Assembly: GCF_030269325.1 (NCBI RefSeq)
Contig: NZ_BSTD01000001.1
Location: forward strand, 434,001-498,000
DNA length: 64,000 nt
Origin: Amycolatopsis sp. NBRC 101858
GTDB taxonomy: Bacteria; Actinomycetota; Actinomycetes; Mycobacteriales; Pseudonocardiaceae
Direction of reading: 5' to 3'
Made by a program: the position numbers and the translations under genes. Below the pieces are notes generated by a model, which did not search any database, was not told the origin of the DNA, and saw only the letters and a program-made list of their open reading frames with translations. This document shows positions 35,678 through 43,686 of this stretch, in pieces. Each line of letters starts with the position of its first letter. Position 1 is the stretch's first letter.

Positions 35678-35683
35678 CCGGTA
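35672..35683. promoter_or_regulatory. TACC-N4-GGTA motif, copy 5
   Basis: TACCATCCGGTA overlaps the aftD start codon and lies between its -10 box and the coding region. It is also in the upstream region of the divergent methyltransferase. Confidence 0.5.
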
Positions 35684-35684
35684 G

Positions 35685-35690
35685 ATACTA
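35685..35690 (-). promoter_or_regulatory. -10 box of leaderless aftD (TAGTAT)
   Basis: Read on the minus strand, TAGTAT is followed by CTACCGG and then the ATG at 35677, the canonical leaderless spacing. Confidence 0.55.
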
Positions 35691-35708
35691 GGCCGAAACC
35701 TGGCTACG

Positions 35709-36476
35709 ATGTGCCGACGATTTTCCCGGGTCCCCCGAACTCCAGGCAGGTGCGCCATTCCGGACGAACTGGTGGCGGACGGCTTCGCCGACGCGTGGGC
35801 TCTCGCCGAGCCGGTCAAGGGCTGGATGACGCGCGCTCAGGGCGAGGCCCTGTGGCAGGCCGCGCGGCGGCTCGAAAAGGGCGACGTCATCCTGGAAATC
35901 GGCAGTCACCAGGGCAGATCCACGATCGTCCTCGGCGCGGCGGCCCGCACGGTCGGCGCCACGGTGATCGCCGTGGACCCCTTTGTCGACGGGCGGCTGT
36001 TCGGCGGATCGCCGACGCGGCAGCTGTTCGAGCGCAACATCCGCCAGGCCGGGCTGGACGACGTCGTCGAGCTCGTCGCCGGCTACAGCACGGAACTGCG
36101 CCCTGACTGGGACCGGCCCATACAGCTGCTTTACATCGACGGCAAGCACGACTACTGGACCTACACCGACGACCTGCGCTGGTCGGCGCACCTGCCGCCG
36201 GACGCGGAAATCCTGGTCCACGACTGCTTTTCCTCGATCGGCGTCACGCTCGGCACGATCGCGAAGGTCCTCTTCGGACGCCGGTACGCCTATGTGGACC
36301 GCGCGACGTCGCTGGCGCGGTTCAAGCTGACGCCACCGTCCACGGCGGACCGCGTGCGCGTGCTGGCGCAGCTGCCGTGGTTCCTGCGCAACGTCGGGAT
36401 CAAGGTGCTGCTGCGCCTGCGGCTGCGGCCGGTCGCCCGGCTCTTCGGCCACGACAGCCCGTACGACCCCTACTGA
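35709..36476 (+). CDS. SAM-dependent methyltransferase (Methyltransf_24 type)
   Basis: A 255-residue protein of the cephalosporin-hydroxylase/Methyltransf_24 group. ILEIGSHQGRSTIVLGAAA (about residues 61-79) is motif I. AVDPFVDGRLFGG carries the acidic ribose contact, LLYIDGKHDYWTYTDDLRW the central strand and metal/acceptor histidine, and EILVHDCFSSIG the next strand. Such enzymes methylate sugars or lipids in surface-polysaccharide loci. ATG at 35709 is used; a GTG at 35772 would also give a complete fold. The 3' end overlaps the convergent membrane-protein gene by 7 bases. Confidence 0.82.
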   Translation: MCRRFSRVPRTPGRCAIPDELVADGFADAWALAEPVKGWMTRAQGEALWQAARRLEKGDVILEIGSHQGRSTIVLGAAARTVGATVIAVDPFVDGRLFGGSPTRQLFERNIRQAGLDDVVELVAGYSTELRPDWDRPIQLLYIDGKHDYWTYTDDLRWSAHLPPDAEILVHDCFSSIGVTLGTIAKVLFGRRYAYVDRATSLARFKLTPPSTADRVRVLAQLPWFLRNVGIKVLLRLRLRPVARLFGHDSPYDPY

Positions 36477-38215
36477 GTCACCGGCTTCCCGACCTCGACC
36501 TTCGCGACGCACACCGGCGCGCCCGCGCTCGACAGCTGCAGGCCGATGTGGTCGAAGAGGCCGTCCACCGGCAGGTACAGCGAGTGCAGCCCGGCCTGGA
36601 ACCACACCGGCGTCCGGTCCACCAGCCCTTCGCCGCCGTCGGAGGTGAAGTAGTCGATCTTCAGCAGGTGCCGGCCCAGCATCGGCGTGTCCAGCGGGAC
36701 GCTCACCAGCGTCTGGCCGACCGTGTACCCGCAGTTCGGCACCGGCCCCGGCACCCCGCGGGACTCCGCGGCCACGCCGGTGATCTGGTGCGGCGTGCCG
36801 GTGGCGTCGAGCAGGTGCATCCGGTTCGTCGGCTGGTCGAAGTGCGTGCCGGGCACCAGGCCGGCCACCCGGGACGCCTGCGAGTCCGCGCCGAACCACT
36901 CGTGGACCACATCGGACGGCACGAACGTGTCGTAGAAGACCAGATCCGGGTCCTCGGCCACGGCCGCCCGGACGTTTCCGAGGTACTGCGCGGAATGCTC
37001 GAACCGCAAAGCCGGAGCCAGCCGCGAAAATCCCACCGCGAAGCTGACGAGCAAAAGCACGCACACGGCTAGCGCGATCGGCCGCTCACGCTTTCCGCCG
37101 GACGGCGCAACTTCGCCGGAGGGCAGGAACGCGAACGCTCCACAAAGGGCGGCCACGAACGCCAGTTCGGCGAGGTACCTCGGATCGTCGCCGGCGGCCG
37201 GGCCGACTTCGCGCAGCCGCGTCAGCGCCAGCAGCCCGACGTCCATCGCGAACAGCAGCCCGAGCAGCGCCCACGCCCGCCAGGCCCGGCGGCCGCGGAT
37301 CCGCGCGGCGGCGAGCAGCAGCGCCAGTGCCGCGGCGAACACCACGACCACGACCGCGAACGGCGACGGCGCCCAGGTCGCGCCCGGGCCGGGCCCGGAC
37401 CACGGCCCGCCGGCCAGCCCGGGCAGGAAGGTGTCGCCGAGCATCCGGCCGGTCAGGTCGGCGACGGTCCCGGCCGTCATCGGCGTGCCGCCGGACGCCA
37501 CCTGGCTCGACGTCAGCGCGAGGTAGGCCACGACGAACGCGGCGAGCAGCACCGCGTGCCCCGCCCAGTAGCGCCACCGCTCCCGGAAGGACTGTCCGAG
37601 CAGGACGGTCACGCCGACCAGCAGCAGCGGGACCACGACGGCCTTTTCGTAGAACGCGAGGCCGAAGAGCGTCCACGCGAACGTGCCGATCCACCACCGG
37701 CCGCCCTCGCGCAGGTAGCGGACGTGCCAGTACAACGCCCCGGTGGCCGCCAGCACCACGGGCACGATCTGGACGCCGTAGGCCCACCACAGCGTCGGGA
37801 CCAGCAGCAGCGTCGAGGCCGTGAACACGGTGAACGGCACCAGGATCGCCCAGCGGTGGCCGAAGCAGCGCACCAGCAGGCACCAGAACAGCACCGTCGC
37901 GGCGGCCCGCATCAGCAGCAGCGGCGCCACCATGAGCGGGAAGTTCAGCGGCGCCCACCACGTCATCACCGCCGCCAGGAAGAACCCGCCGGGCGTCAGG
38001 TGCCCGTGGTAGTCCTGGAAGAGGTAGCCGAGGTCGAACGGCCCGGCCACGGCCGCCCGGTAGGTCATCACGAAGTCGTCCTGCGCGAAATTCCCGTGCA
38101 ACGCCGCCCAGGCGTGGAACGCGAACGGAACGGCACCCGCGACGAACGCCGCCAAGACCAGGACGGACGGTCTTCGCGCCACCCGTGGGGCGGGCTTTTC
38201 GGTCTCCACCAACAC
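36470..38215 (-). CDS. Polytopic membrane protein, GT-C-like
   Basis: A 581-residue membrane protein of about eleven helices in residues 15-415, followed by a 160-residue extracytoplasmic C-terminal domain with three cysteines (near NCGYTVG and PVCVAK). After the first helix comes HGNFAQDDFVMTYRAAVAGP, where the adjacent DD resembles the catalytic acid loop of GT-C glycosyltransferases. It is therefore a candidate lipid-linked sugar transferase. The start GTG at 38215 has GAGGA five bases upstream and lies 8 bases after the VWA gene's stop, so the two form an operon. Confidence 0.7.
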   Translation of the reverse strand: MLVETEKPAPRVARRPSVLVLAAFVAGAVPFAFHAWAALHGNFAQDDFVMTYRAAVAGPFDLGYLFQDYHGHLTPGGFFLAAVMTWWAPLNFPLMVAPLLLMRAAATVLFWCLLVRCFGHRWAILVPFTVFTASTLLLVPTLWWAYGVQIVPVVLAATGALYWHVRYLREGGRWWIGTFAWTLFGLAFYEKAVVVPLLLVGVTVLLGQSFRERWRYWAGHAVLLAAFVVAYLALTSSQVASGGTPMTAGTVADLTGRMLGDTFLPGLAGGPWSGPGPGATWAPSPFAVVVVVFAAALALLLAAARIRGRRAWRAWALLGLLFAMDVGLLALTRLREVGPAAGDDPRYLAELAFVAALCGAFAFLPSGEVAPSGGKRERPIALAVCVLLLVSFAVGFSRLAPALRFEHSAQYLGNVRAAVAEDPDLVFYDTFVPSDVVHEWFGADSQASRVAGLVPGTHFDQPTNRMHLLDATGTPHQITGVAAESRGVPGPVPNCGYTVGQTLVSVPLDTPMLGRHLLKIDYFTSDGGEGLVDRTPVWFQAGLHSLYLPVDGLFDHIGLQLSSAGAPVCVAKVEVGKPVTQ

Positions 38216-38223
38216 GGGTGTCC

Positions 38224-39804
38224 TCACTTCTTGCAGGCCGGCGGCTGGCACATGAGCGTGCTCAGCGCCTGGTAGAAGACGTCGGAAATCTTGCGCGGGT
38301 CCGGCGTGGTGAACGACTCGCCGCCGGTCGCCGCCGAAACCTGCTTCAGCTCGCTCGCGTCGATGTCGGGACCGATGCCGATCCCGATCACCGGCAACGG
38401 TTTCCGCGGGTCCTGCAGCCGGCCCAGCTCGGCGAGCAGGCCGGGCAGCCCGACGGAGTCGCTGTCCTCGTTGCGGCCGTCGGTCAGCACGACGACGACG
38501 TTGATCCGGCCGAGCTGCCAGTTCTGCCGCGCGTTCTGGTACGCGGCGAGGATCGAGTCGTACAGCCCGGTCGCGCCACCGGGCTTCGGCTTGACCGCCT
38601 GCAGCGTCGCCACCCCGCCCCCGGCGAGCTGTTCGGCGATGGACCGCATCGGCAGCAGTTCCTTGTAGTCCTTGTCGCCGTCGAGCTTGGTGGAAAACAA
38701 CCACAGGCCGATTTCCGTGGTGGGCTTGAACAGCCCGAGGCCCTGCGTCGCGGCTTCCAGGGTGAGCGCCATCCGGCTCCGGCCGGTGCCGGGGACGGTG
38801 GCGGCCATCGAGCCGGAGACGTCGAGCAGGACCTGGACGCGGGCGCTGAGGTTCGCCCCGGCCCACGCCTGCAGCACGCCGTACATCGCGTCCGGCGGGG
38901 GCGGTCCGGCCGGGCGCGGCGCGGCGTCGGTGCGGGTGTCGCGCGGCCGGTCGCCGAGCAGCTGCCCGGACGGCGTCCGGAACCCGGCGTCGGCGAACGT
39001 CTTCGTCGCGGTCTGGTCGAGCAGCAGCCGCAGGAACCGCTCGGCCGCCGAGCGCGAAGCCTCCGACGCGCGCGGCAGCACGACGTACGGGTAGTCGAAG
39101 CTCGGCACGCCGGCCGCGGGGTAGGCGGCGACGAGCTTGCGCGCCAGCACGGACTGCTCCGACGCCGGCGACGCGGTGAACGGCTGTTTCACCGCCGACA
39201 GCTTGCGGATCTCCTCGGTGAACGCCGCGGCGGGATCGGGCGCGTCCTTGGTCAGCTGCTGCAGCACGATCAGCGCGGCGATCCCGGCCGGGTCGCGGCT
39301 CGGGTCGGGCAGCCCGACCGGGCTCCCCGCAAGGACGTCCGACCAGGACGGTGACTTCCCGGGCCAGCCGGCCTGTTTCGCGACCTCGTCGGTCAGCGCC
39401 AGCACGACCGGCGAGCTCGCCACCGACTGGCCGGACTCGGGCAGGTTCCACGCGCCGCCGTCGCGGGCCTGCAAAAGCCAGGTGCTCGACTCCGGCACCC
39501 AGACGTCGGGACCGTTCGCGCCGTTGGCTTCCAGCGCCGCCGCGGTGGCCGCCGCCGCGGACGCTGTGACCTCGACGGTGTAGCAGTCCGGCCCCGGTAC
39601 CGTGCGGGCCAGTTCGGTGAGCACGGGCGCGACGTCGGGCGCCGCGGTGATGTGGACCGGCGTCGTGGTGTCGCAGCCACCGGCGGCGAAGCGGTCACGC
39701 AGGTAGTCCACACCGGCCCAGGCGAGCAGGGCGACCACGAGCAGCACGCTCAGGACGACGACCCGCGCGTCGAAGCGCCGGGATCGCGCCGGGTGTGCCG
39801 CCAT
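38224..39804 (-). CDS. Membrane-anchored solute-binding plus VWA-domain protein
   Basis: A 526-residue exported protein with an N-terminal anchor (VVVLSVLLVVALLAWAGVDY, about 15-34). Residues 45-290 resemble a periplasmic solute-binding protein of the extracellular type (ITAAPDVAPVLTELARTV; GPDVWVPESSTWLLQ). The C-terminal VWA domain has an intact MIDAS start DVSGSM at residues 328-333 and the later VVVVLTDGRNED. Such SBP-VWA fusions occur in actinobacteria, but the ligand is unknown. It is co-transcribed with the polytopic membrane protein at the edge of the arabinan locus, which suggests an envelope role. AAGGTACGTGC precedes the ATG. Confidence 0.78.
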   Translation of the reverse strand: MAAHPARSRRFDARVVVLSVLLVVALLAWAGVDYLRDRFAAGGCDTTTPVHITAAPDVAPVLTELARTVPGPDCYTVEVTASAAAATAAALEANGANGPDVWVPESSTWLLQARDGGAWNLPESGQSVASSPVVLALTDEVAKQAGWPGKSPSWSDVLAGSPVGLPDPSRDPAGIAALIVLQQLTKDAPDPAAAFTEEIRKLSAVKQPFTASPASEQSVLARKLVAAYPAAGVPSFDYPYVVLPRASEASRSAAERFLRLLLDQTATKTFADAGFRTPSGQLLGDRPRDTRTDAAPRPAGPPPPDAMYGVLQAWAGANLSARVQVLLDVSGSMAATVPGTGRSRMALTLEAATQGLGLFKPTTEIGLWLFSTKLDGDKDYKELLPMRSIAEQLAGGGVATLQAVKPKPGGATGLYDSILAAYQNARQNWQLGRINVVVVLTDGRNEDSDSVGLPGLLAELGRLQDPRKPLPVIGIGIGPDIDASELKQVSAATGGESFTTPDPRKISDVFYQALSTLMCQPPACKK

Positions 39805-40063
39805 GCACGTACCTTCCGTCGTGAAGTCTTGGCAGCTTGCCAGCCGGGTGAGCGGGAAGCCAGTACCGATAGCGGAAAGTCACCATCGCCGCGTGATCCC
39901 GTGGTGAAGGAATTGCTTGGTGCGGCCGTCTCGGTGACGGTCCGGAACTGCGTAACATTCGCGCTTGACGCCCGTCCCACATGGGTAACAGCACGATGGC
40001 GGATCGCGGAGACGATTTCGCCGTCCCCGAAACGGCGAACGGCACCGAACGGAGACGCAACCC

Positions 40064-40864
40064 GTGCGCACGATGTACGACGCGGTCACGGCCGCGAACA
40101 TCCCCGCCGGCGCGGAGATGGTCGCGGGATACATCGACAAGATCAAACTGGACCCCTGGTCGGCCGCCGACTGGGCGCGTTTCCCCGACGCGGTCAAGGT
40201 CACCATCGTCAAGAAAGCGAGCACGAACGACGGCCACGTCCTGGACGTCGAACCCGGCGACGCCACCCCGGGCGAAGCGCCGGGCTGGGTCCGGATGCGC
40301 CGGGCGGCCGGCGCGGACCCCACGATCTACTGCAACCTCTCGACCTGGCCCACGGTGCGCTCGGCGTTCTCGTCGGCCGGCGTCGCCGAACCGCACTACT
40401 GGATCGCCCACTACAACGGGGATCCCGCGATCCCCGACGGGGCGATCGCCAAGCAGTACCGCGGAGACGTCGCCCCGGGCTACGACGTCTCTTCCGTCGC
40501 CGACTACTGGCCCGGTGTGGACGGAAACGGATCCGCCTCGACTGGAGTGGAGATCATGGAGCGCATCACCGTCACCCCGCCCAACGCCAACCAGAACACG
40601 GTGCGCGTGTTCCTGTCCGGCAGTCCCGGTGCGGCGGTCATCATCCGGCCGAGGCTCGGCGGTGACGGCTTCTCGAAGCCGATGTGGGTCGGCGACATCT
40701 TCGCCTGGGGCAACGACCACCAGGGCGTCGGCCACAACCCCACGCAGGTCGCGGGCTACAACAACAAGTTGACCTCGCACCGGCGCTACGACCTGCCGGG
40801 CGCGGTGTGGGCCGACATCAACTACAGCGCGGCCGACCCGTTCGAGCTCGACATCGTCGGGTAG
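40064..40864 (+). CDS. GH25/DUF1906-like glycosidase-fold protein
   Basis: A 266-residue protein. Residues 4-160 (MYDAVTAANIPAGAEMVAGY, VTIVKKASTNDGHVLDVEPG, PTIYCNLSTWPTVRSAF and PHYWIAHYNG) resemble the TIM-barrel of GH25-like/DUF1906 domains seen in phage and actinobacterial wall-associated proteins. The acidic DVEPGD sits where the catalytic residues lie. Residues 180-266 form a separate beta-domain. No signal peptide is evident, as in several phage-type family members. The GTG start at 40064 follows GGAGACGCAACCC. The 259-base spacer upstream (39805-40063) shows no further gene. Confidence 0.65.
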   Translation: MRTMYDAVTAANIPAGAEMVAGYIDKIKLDPWSAADWARFPDAVKVTIVKKASTNDGHVLDVEPGDATPGEAPGWVRMRRAAGADPTIYCNLSTWPTVRSAFSSAGVAEPHYWIAHYNGDPAIPDGAIAKQYRGDVAPGYDVSSVADYWPGVDGNGSASTGVEIMERITVTPPNANQNTVRVFLSGSPGAAVIIRPRLGGDGFSKPMWVGDIFAWGNDHQGVGHNPTQVAGYNNKLTSHRRYDLPGAVWADINYSAADPFELDIVG

Positions 40865-40934
40865 CGGCGGCGGGTCCGGGGCCTTCCGCGTGTCGGCGGC
40901 CCCGGACGCCCCGCCGCGCTGGCAGGATCGCGGC

Positions 40935-41288
40935 ATGGAACGCGTCCTCGGCATCGGTGGGTACTTCATCCGCGCGGCGGACCCGGCGGCACTGGGAGCC
41001 TGGTACCGCGACGCCCTCGGCCTCGGCGCCGACGAGCACGGCTTGTGGCAGCAGGAACCCGGGCCGACGGTGTTCGCGCCGTTCGAAGCCGGCACCGACT
41101 ACTTCGGAGCCCGTACGCAGCAGACCATGCTCAACTTCCGCGTCCGCGACCTCGACGCGATGCTCACCCAGCTCCGCGAGCAGGGCGCGGACGTGGCGGA
41201 GGAGACCCAGGACATGGACGGCATCGGCCGGTTCGGCTGGGTCACCGATCCCGAAGGCAACCGCATCGAACTCTGGCAGCCGGCCTGA
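40935..41288 (+). CDS. VOC-superfamily (glyoxalase-like) protein
   Basis: A 117-residue single-domain vicinal-oxygen-chelate protein: GIGGYFIRAADPAALGAWYR at the start, MLNFRVRDLDAMLTQLREQG in the middle, and WVTDPEGNRIELWQP at the end. The terminal ELW and the earlier histidine/glutamate positions suit a divalent metal site. Members act in glyoxalase, antibiotic-resistance or dioxygenase reactions; the substrate is unknown. AGGATCG precedes the ATG. The following GNAT gene starts within 21 bases, suggesting co-transcription. Confidence 0.85.
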   Translation: MERVLGIGGYFIRAADPAALGAWYRDALGLGADEHGLWQQEPGPTVFAPFEAGTDYFGARTQQTMLNFRVRDLDAMLTQLREQGADVAEETQDMDGIGRFGWVTDPEGNRIELWQPA

Positions 41289-41308
41289 CCGTGCCCGGCT
41301 ACGCGCGG

Positions 41309-41794
41309 ATGCCGGTCCGGCTCGAAACCGAGCGGCTGATCCTGCGCCCGTGGACGGAATCGGATGCCGGCACGCTCAGCGCCCTGCACGCCGAACGCGG
41401 CAACGGGACGCCCGAGGTCGAAGACATCCGGGCCCTCATCGCGAAGCAGCTTGCCGCGACGGCGAAGACCGGGATCGCCCTGCTGCCCGTCCGGCGCCGG
41501 GACGAAGGCGACTTCATCGGCTACTGCGGGCTGATCATCGGCCGCTCCACGCTCGACGAGCCCGAGATCGCGTACGAACTGTTCCAGCGTGCGCACGGAC
41601 GCGGCTACGCCACCGAGGCGGCCGGTGCGGTGGTCGATGCCGCGAAAACGACCGGGCGGCAACGGCTTTGGTCGACCGTCGGCGCCTGGAACACCCCCTC
41701 GCTGCGCGTTCTCGAAAAGCTCGGGTTCGAGCGGGATCACGTTTCCACCGAGGACAACGGTGAAGTGGTCTGGCTCACCCGCTCGTTGCTATGA
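41309..41794 (+). CDS. GNAT N-acetyltransferase
   Basis: A 161-residue Acetyltransf_3-type enzyme beginning PVRLETERLILRPWTESDAG. The acetyl-CoA loop is AHGRGYATEAAGAVVDAAK, and SLRVLEKLGFERD is the C-terminal signature. It probably acetylates a protein N-terminus or a small amine. The ATG at 41309 gives the usual family start; an in-frame GTG at 41291, three bases after the previous stop, is possible. Its end overlaps the convergent MocR gene by 6 bases. Confidence 0.82.
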   Translation: MPVRLETERLILRPWTESDAGTLSALHAERGNGTPEVEDIRALIAKQLAATAKTGIALLPVRRRDEGDFIGYCGLIIGRSTLDEPEIAYELFQRAHGRGYATEAAGAVVDAAKTTGRQRLWSTVGAWNTPSLRVLEKLGFERDHVSTEDNGEVVWLTRSLL

Positions 41795-43180
41795 CGCGGG
41801 CGGGAGTGCGCGGCACAGCGCGTCGATCGCCGCCGGGTACGCGTGTTCCGGCGGGGTCGCGTACCCGACCACCAGTCCGTCCATTGTGGACATAGTACTC
41901 CCCGGGTGCCGGAACGCCGCCAAGCCGTCCAGCGCGATGCCTTGCCACGTGGCGGCTTTCACCGCGGACGGCTCGCTGCCGGGTGGCAGCCGCAGCACTG
42001 CGTGCAACCCGGCGGCGATACCGGTCGGGACCACGTGCGGTGCCCGCTCGGCCAGCGCCTCGACCAGGAGATCGCGTCGGCGCCGGTAGCGCTGGCGCAT
42101 GCGCCGGATGTGCTTGTCGTACGCACCCGATTCCAGGAACTCCGCCAGCGTCAGCTGATCCAGCACACTCGCCCACGCCTCGCGCTCGCCCTTCGCCGCC
42201 AGCACCGCGTCCACCAGTCTCTCCGGCAGCACCAGCCACCCGAGCCGCACCGCCGGTGACAGGCTCTTGCTCACCGAGCCGACGTAGACGACGTGCTCGG
42301 GGTCGAGGCCCTGGACCGCGCCCACCGGCTTGCGGTCGTAGCGGAACTCGCCGTCGTAGTCGTCCTCGATGAGCACGCCGCCGGTCGCGCGGACGTGGTC
42401 CAGCACCGCCGTGCGGCGGTCGTGGTGCAGCGGGCCGCCGGTCGGGAACTGGTGCGCGGGGGTCAGCAGCACCGCCGGCACGTCCAGCTCGGCGACGCGC
42501 GCGCCGTTTTCGTCCAGGGCAAGGGGAATCGTCTCGACGCCGGCCGCGGCGAGGATCGCACGGTGGAATGCGAGACCGTACGCCTCGACGGCGAGCGGGC
42601 CGCGCAGGACCGCCGGGAACAGCAGCCGCAGCGCGTGCGCGAACCCCGAGCACACGACGATCCGCTCCGGTGACGTCCGCACGCCGCGGGCCCGCGCGAG
42701 GTAGCCCGCCAGGGCCTCCCGCAGTTCGCGCCGGCCGCGTGGGTCGCCGGGGCCGAAGGCGTCGTGCGGGGCGACGGCCAGCGCGCGGCGCGCGGCGGCG
42801 AGCCATTCGGGACGCGGGAACGACGTCGCGTCCGGCTGGCCCTGCCGCAGGTTGTACCGCGGCGCCGCAGCCCCCGGCGCTTTCTTCGGTGTCCGGGCCG
42901 CCGGGAGCGGCTCGGCCCGCGACGCGACGCGGGTGCCGGAGCCCTGGACCGCGGTCAGCCAGCCCTCGGCGACCAGCTCGGCGTAGGCGTCGGCGGCGGT
43001 GTTGCGGGCCAGCCCCAGGTCGGCGGCCAGCGACCGGTACGGCGGGAGCCGGGTGCCCGGGGCGAGCCGTCCGGTGCGGACGGCGTCGCGCAGCGCGGTG
43101 ATGAGCGCGGCCCGCTTGCCGCCGGTGCCCGCCAGGTCCAGGTGGAGGTCGACCCCGGAATTGACCCACGAATCCGCCAC
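41789..43180 (-). CDS. MocR/PdxR-type GntR regulator with aminotransferase domain
   Basis: A 463-residue chimeric regulator. The N-terminal GntR winged helix (about residues 10-85) has LITALRDAVRTGRLAPGTRL and LAADLGLARNTAADAYAELV. The rest is a fold-type I aminotransferase domain with the PLP lysine in SVSKSLSPAVRLGW (Lys305). These proteins sense PLP or PLP adducts and do not usually transaminate. It is divergent from an AhpD-like/MFS gene pair with a 47-base shared promoter, so it probably regulates that pair. The start is a GTG at 43180. Confidence 0.9.
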   Translation of the reverse strand: MADSWVNSGVDLHLDLAGTGGKRAALITALRDAVRTGRLAPGTRLPPYRSLAADLGLARNTAADAYAELVAEGWLTAVQGSGTRVASRAEPLPAARTPKKAPGAAAPRYNLRQGQPDATSFPRPEWLAAARRALAVAPHDAFGPGDPRGRRELREALAGYLARARGVRTSPERIVVCSGFAHALRLLFPAVLRGPLAVEAYGLAFHRAILAAAGVETIPLALDENGARVAELDVPAVLLTPAHQFPTGGPLHHDRRTAVLDHVRATGGVLIEDDYDGEFRYDRKPVGAVQGLDPEHVVYVGSVSKSLSPAVRLGWLVLPERLVDAVLAAKGEREAWASVLDQLTLAEFLESGAYDKHIRRMRQRYRRRRDLLVEALAERAPHVVPTGIAAGLHAVLRLPPGSEPSAVKAATWQGIALDGLAAFRHPGSTMSTMDGLVVGYATPPEHAYPAAIDALCRALPPAS

Positions 43181-43214
43181 GGAAATGCACCCTACACGGA
43201 GGTCAACCGGGCCC

Positions 43215-43220
43215 TAGATT
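43215..43220 (+). promoter_or_regulatory. -10 box of a leaderless gene (TAGATT)
   Basis: TAGATT, then TCTGGTC, then the ATG at 43228; there is no Shine-Dalgarno sequence. It is in the 47-base spacer shared with the MocR gene. Confidence 0.55.
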
Positions 43221-43227
43221 TCTGGTC

Positions 43228-43686
43228 ATGACGAACTCCCGCCTCACCTTCGCCCAGTCCGCCCCGAAGGCCTTCAAGGCCCTGATCGGCTTCGACTCCG
43301 CCGCCCGCGCCGGGCTCGACCCCGCGCTGGTCGAGCTGGTCCAGATCCGCGCGTCGCAGCTCAACCGCTGCGCCTACTGCCTGCACATGCACACCTCCGA
43401 CGCCCGCAAGGCCGGTGAGAGCGAAGAGCGGCTGCACATGGTCGCGGTGTGGCACGAAGCCGGGCACTTCTTCAGCGAGAAGGAGCAGGCCGCACTGGCC
43501 CTGACCGAAGCCGTCACGCTCATCGCCGGCGGCGTCCCCGACGACGTCTACGCCCGGGCCGCCGGCCAGTTCGGCGAAGAAGAGCTGGCGCAGCTGCTCG
43601 CGCTGATCTTCACCATCAACACGTGGAACCGCATCGCCATCACCACGGCGAAGGTGCCCGGCACGGACGAGCGGGTGGCCCGGTGA
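43228..43686 (+). CDS. Carboxymuconolactone decarboxylase/AhpD-like protein
   Basis: A 152-residue protein of the CMD family. The redox-type motif CAYCLHMH supplies Cys48, Cys51 and His55 (CxxCxxxH), as in AhpD alkylhydroperoxidases. ALVELVQIRASQLNRC precedes it and a helical C-terminus (LTEAVTLIAGGVPDDVY) follows. It may reduce peroxides or handle a reactive small molecule. It appears leaderless, divergent from a MocR regulator, and its stop overlaps the start of an MFS exporter gene (GTGA). Confidence 0.88.
   Translation: MTNSRLTFAQSAPKAFKALIGFDSAARAGLDPALVELVQIRASQLNRCAYCLHMHTSDARKAGESEERLHMVAVWHEAGHFFSEKEQAALALTEAVTLIAGGVPDDVYARAAGQFGEEELAQLLALIFTINTWNRIAITTAKVPGTDERVAR

Noticed and set aside
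31586..36106. 1506-codon open frame opposite aftD
   Set aside because: Composition is arginine/glutamine/histidine repeats without any domain, and it also passes through the repeat array. It is a shadow of aftD.
38224..39804. VWA gene as a phosphate-binding PstS
   Set aside because: The solute-binding fold is similar in type, but there is no pstC/A/B nearby and a VWA domain is fused to it.
39805..40063. Possible TTGACG/TAACAG promoter in the spacer before the GH25-like gene
   Set aside because: The spacer is only 15 bases and the -10 lacks the terminal T, so support is too weak to list as a promoter.
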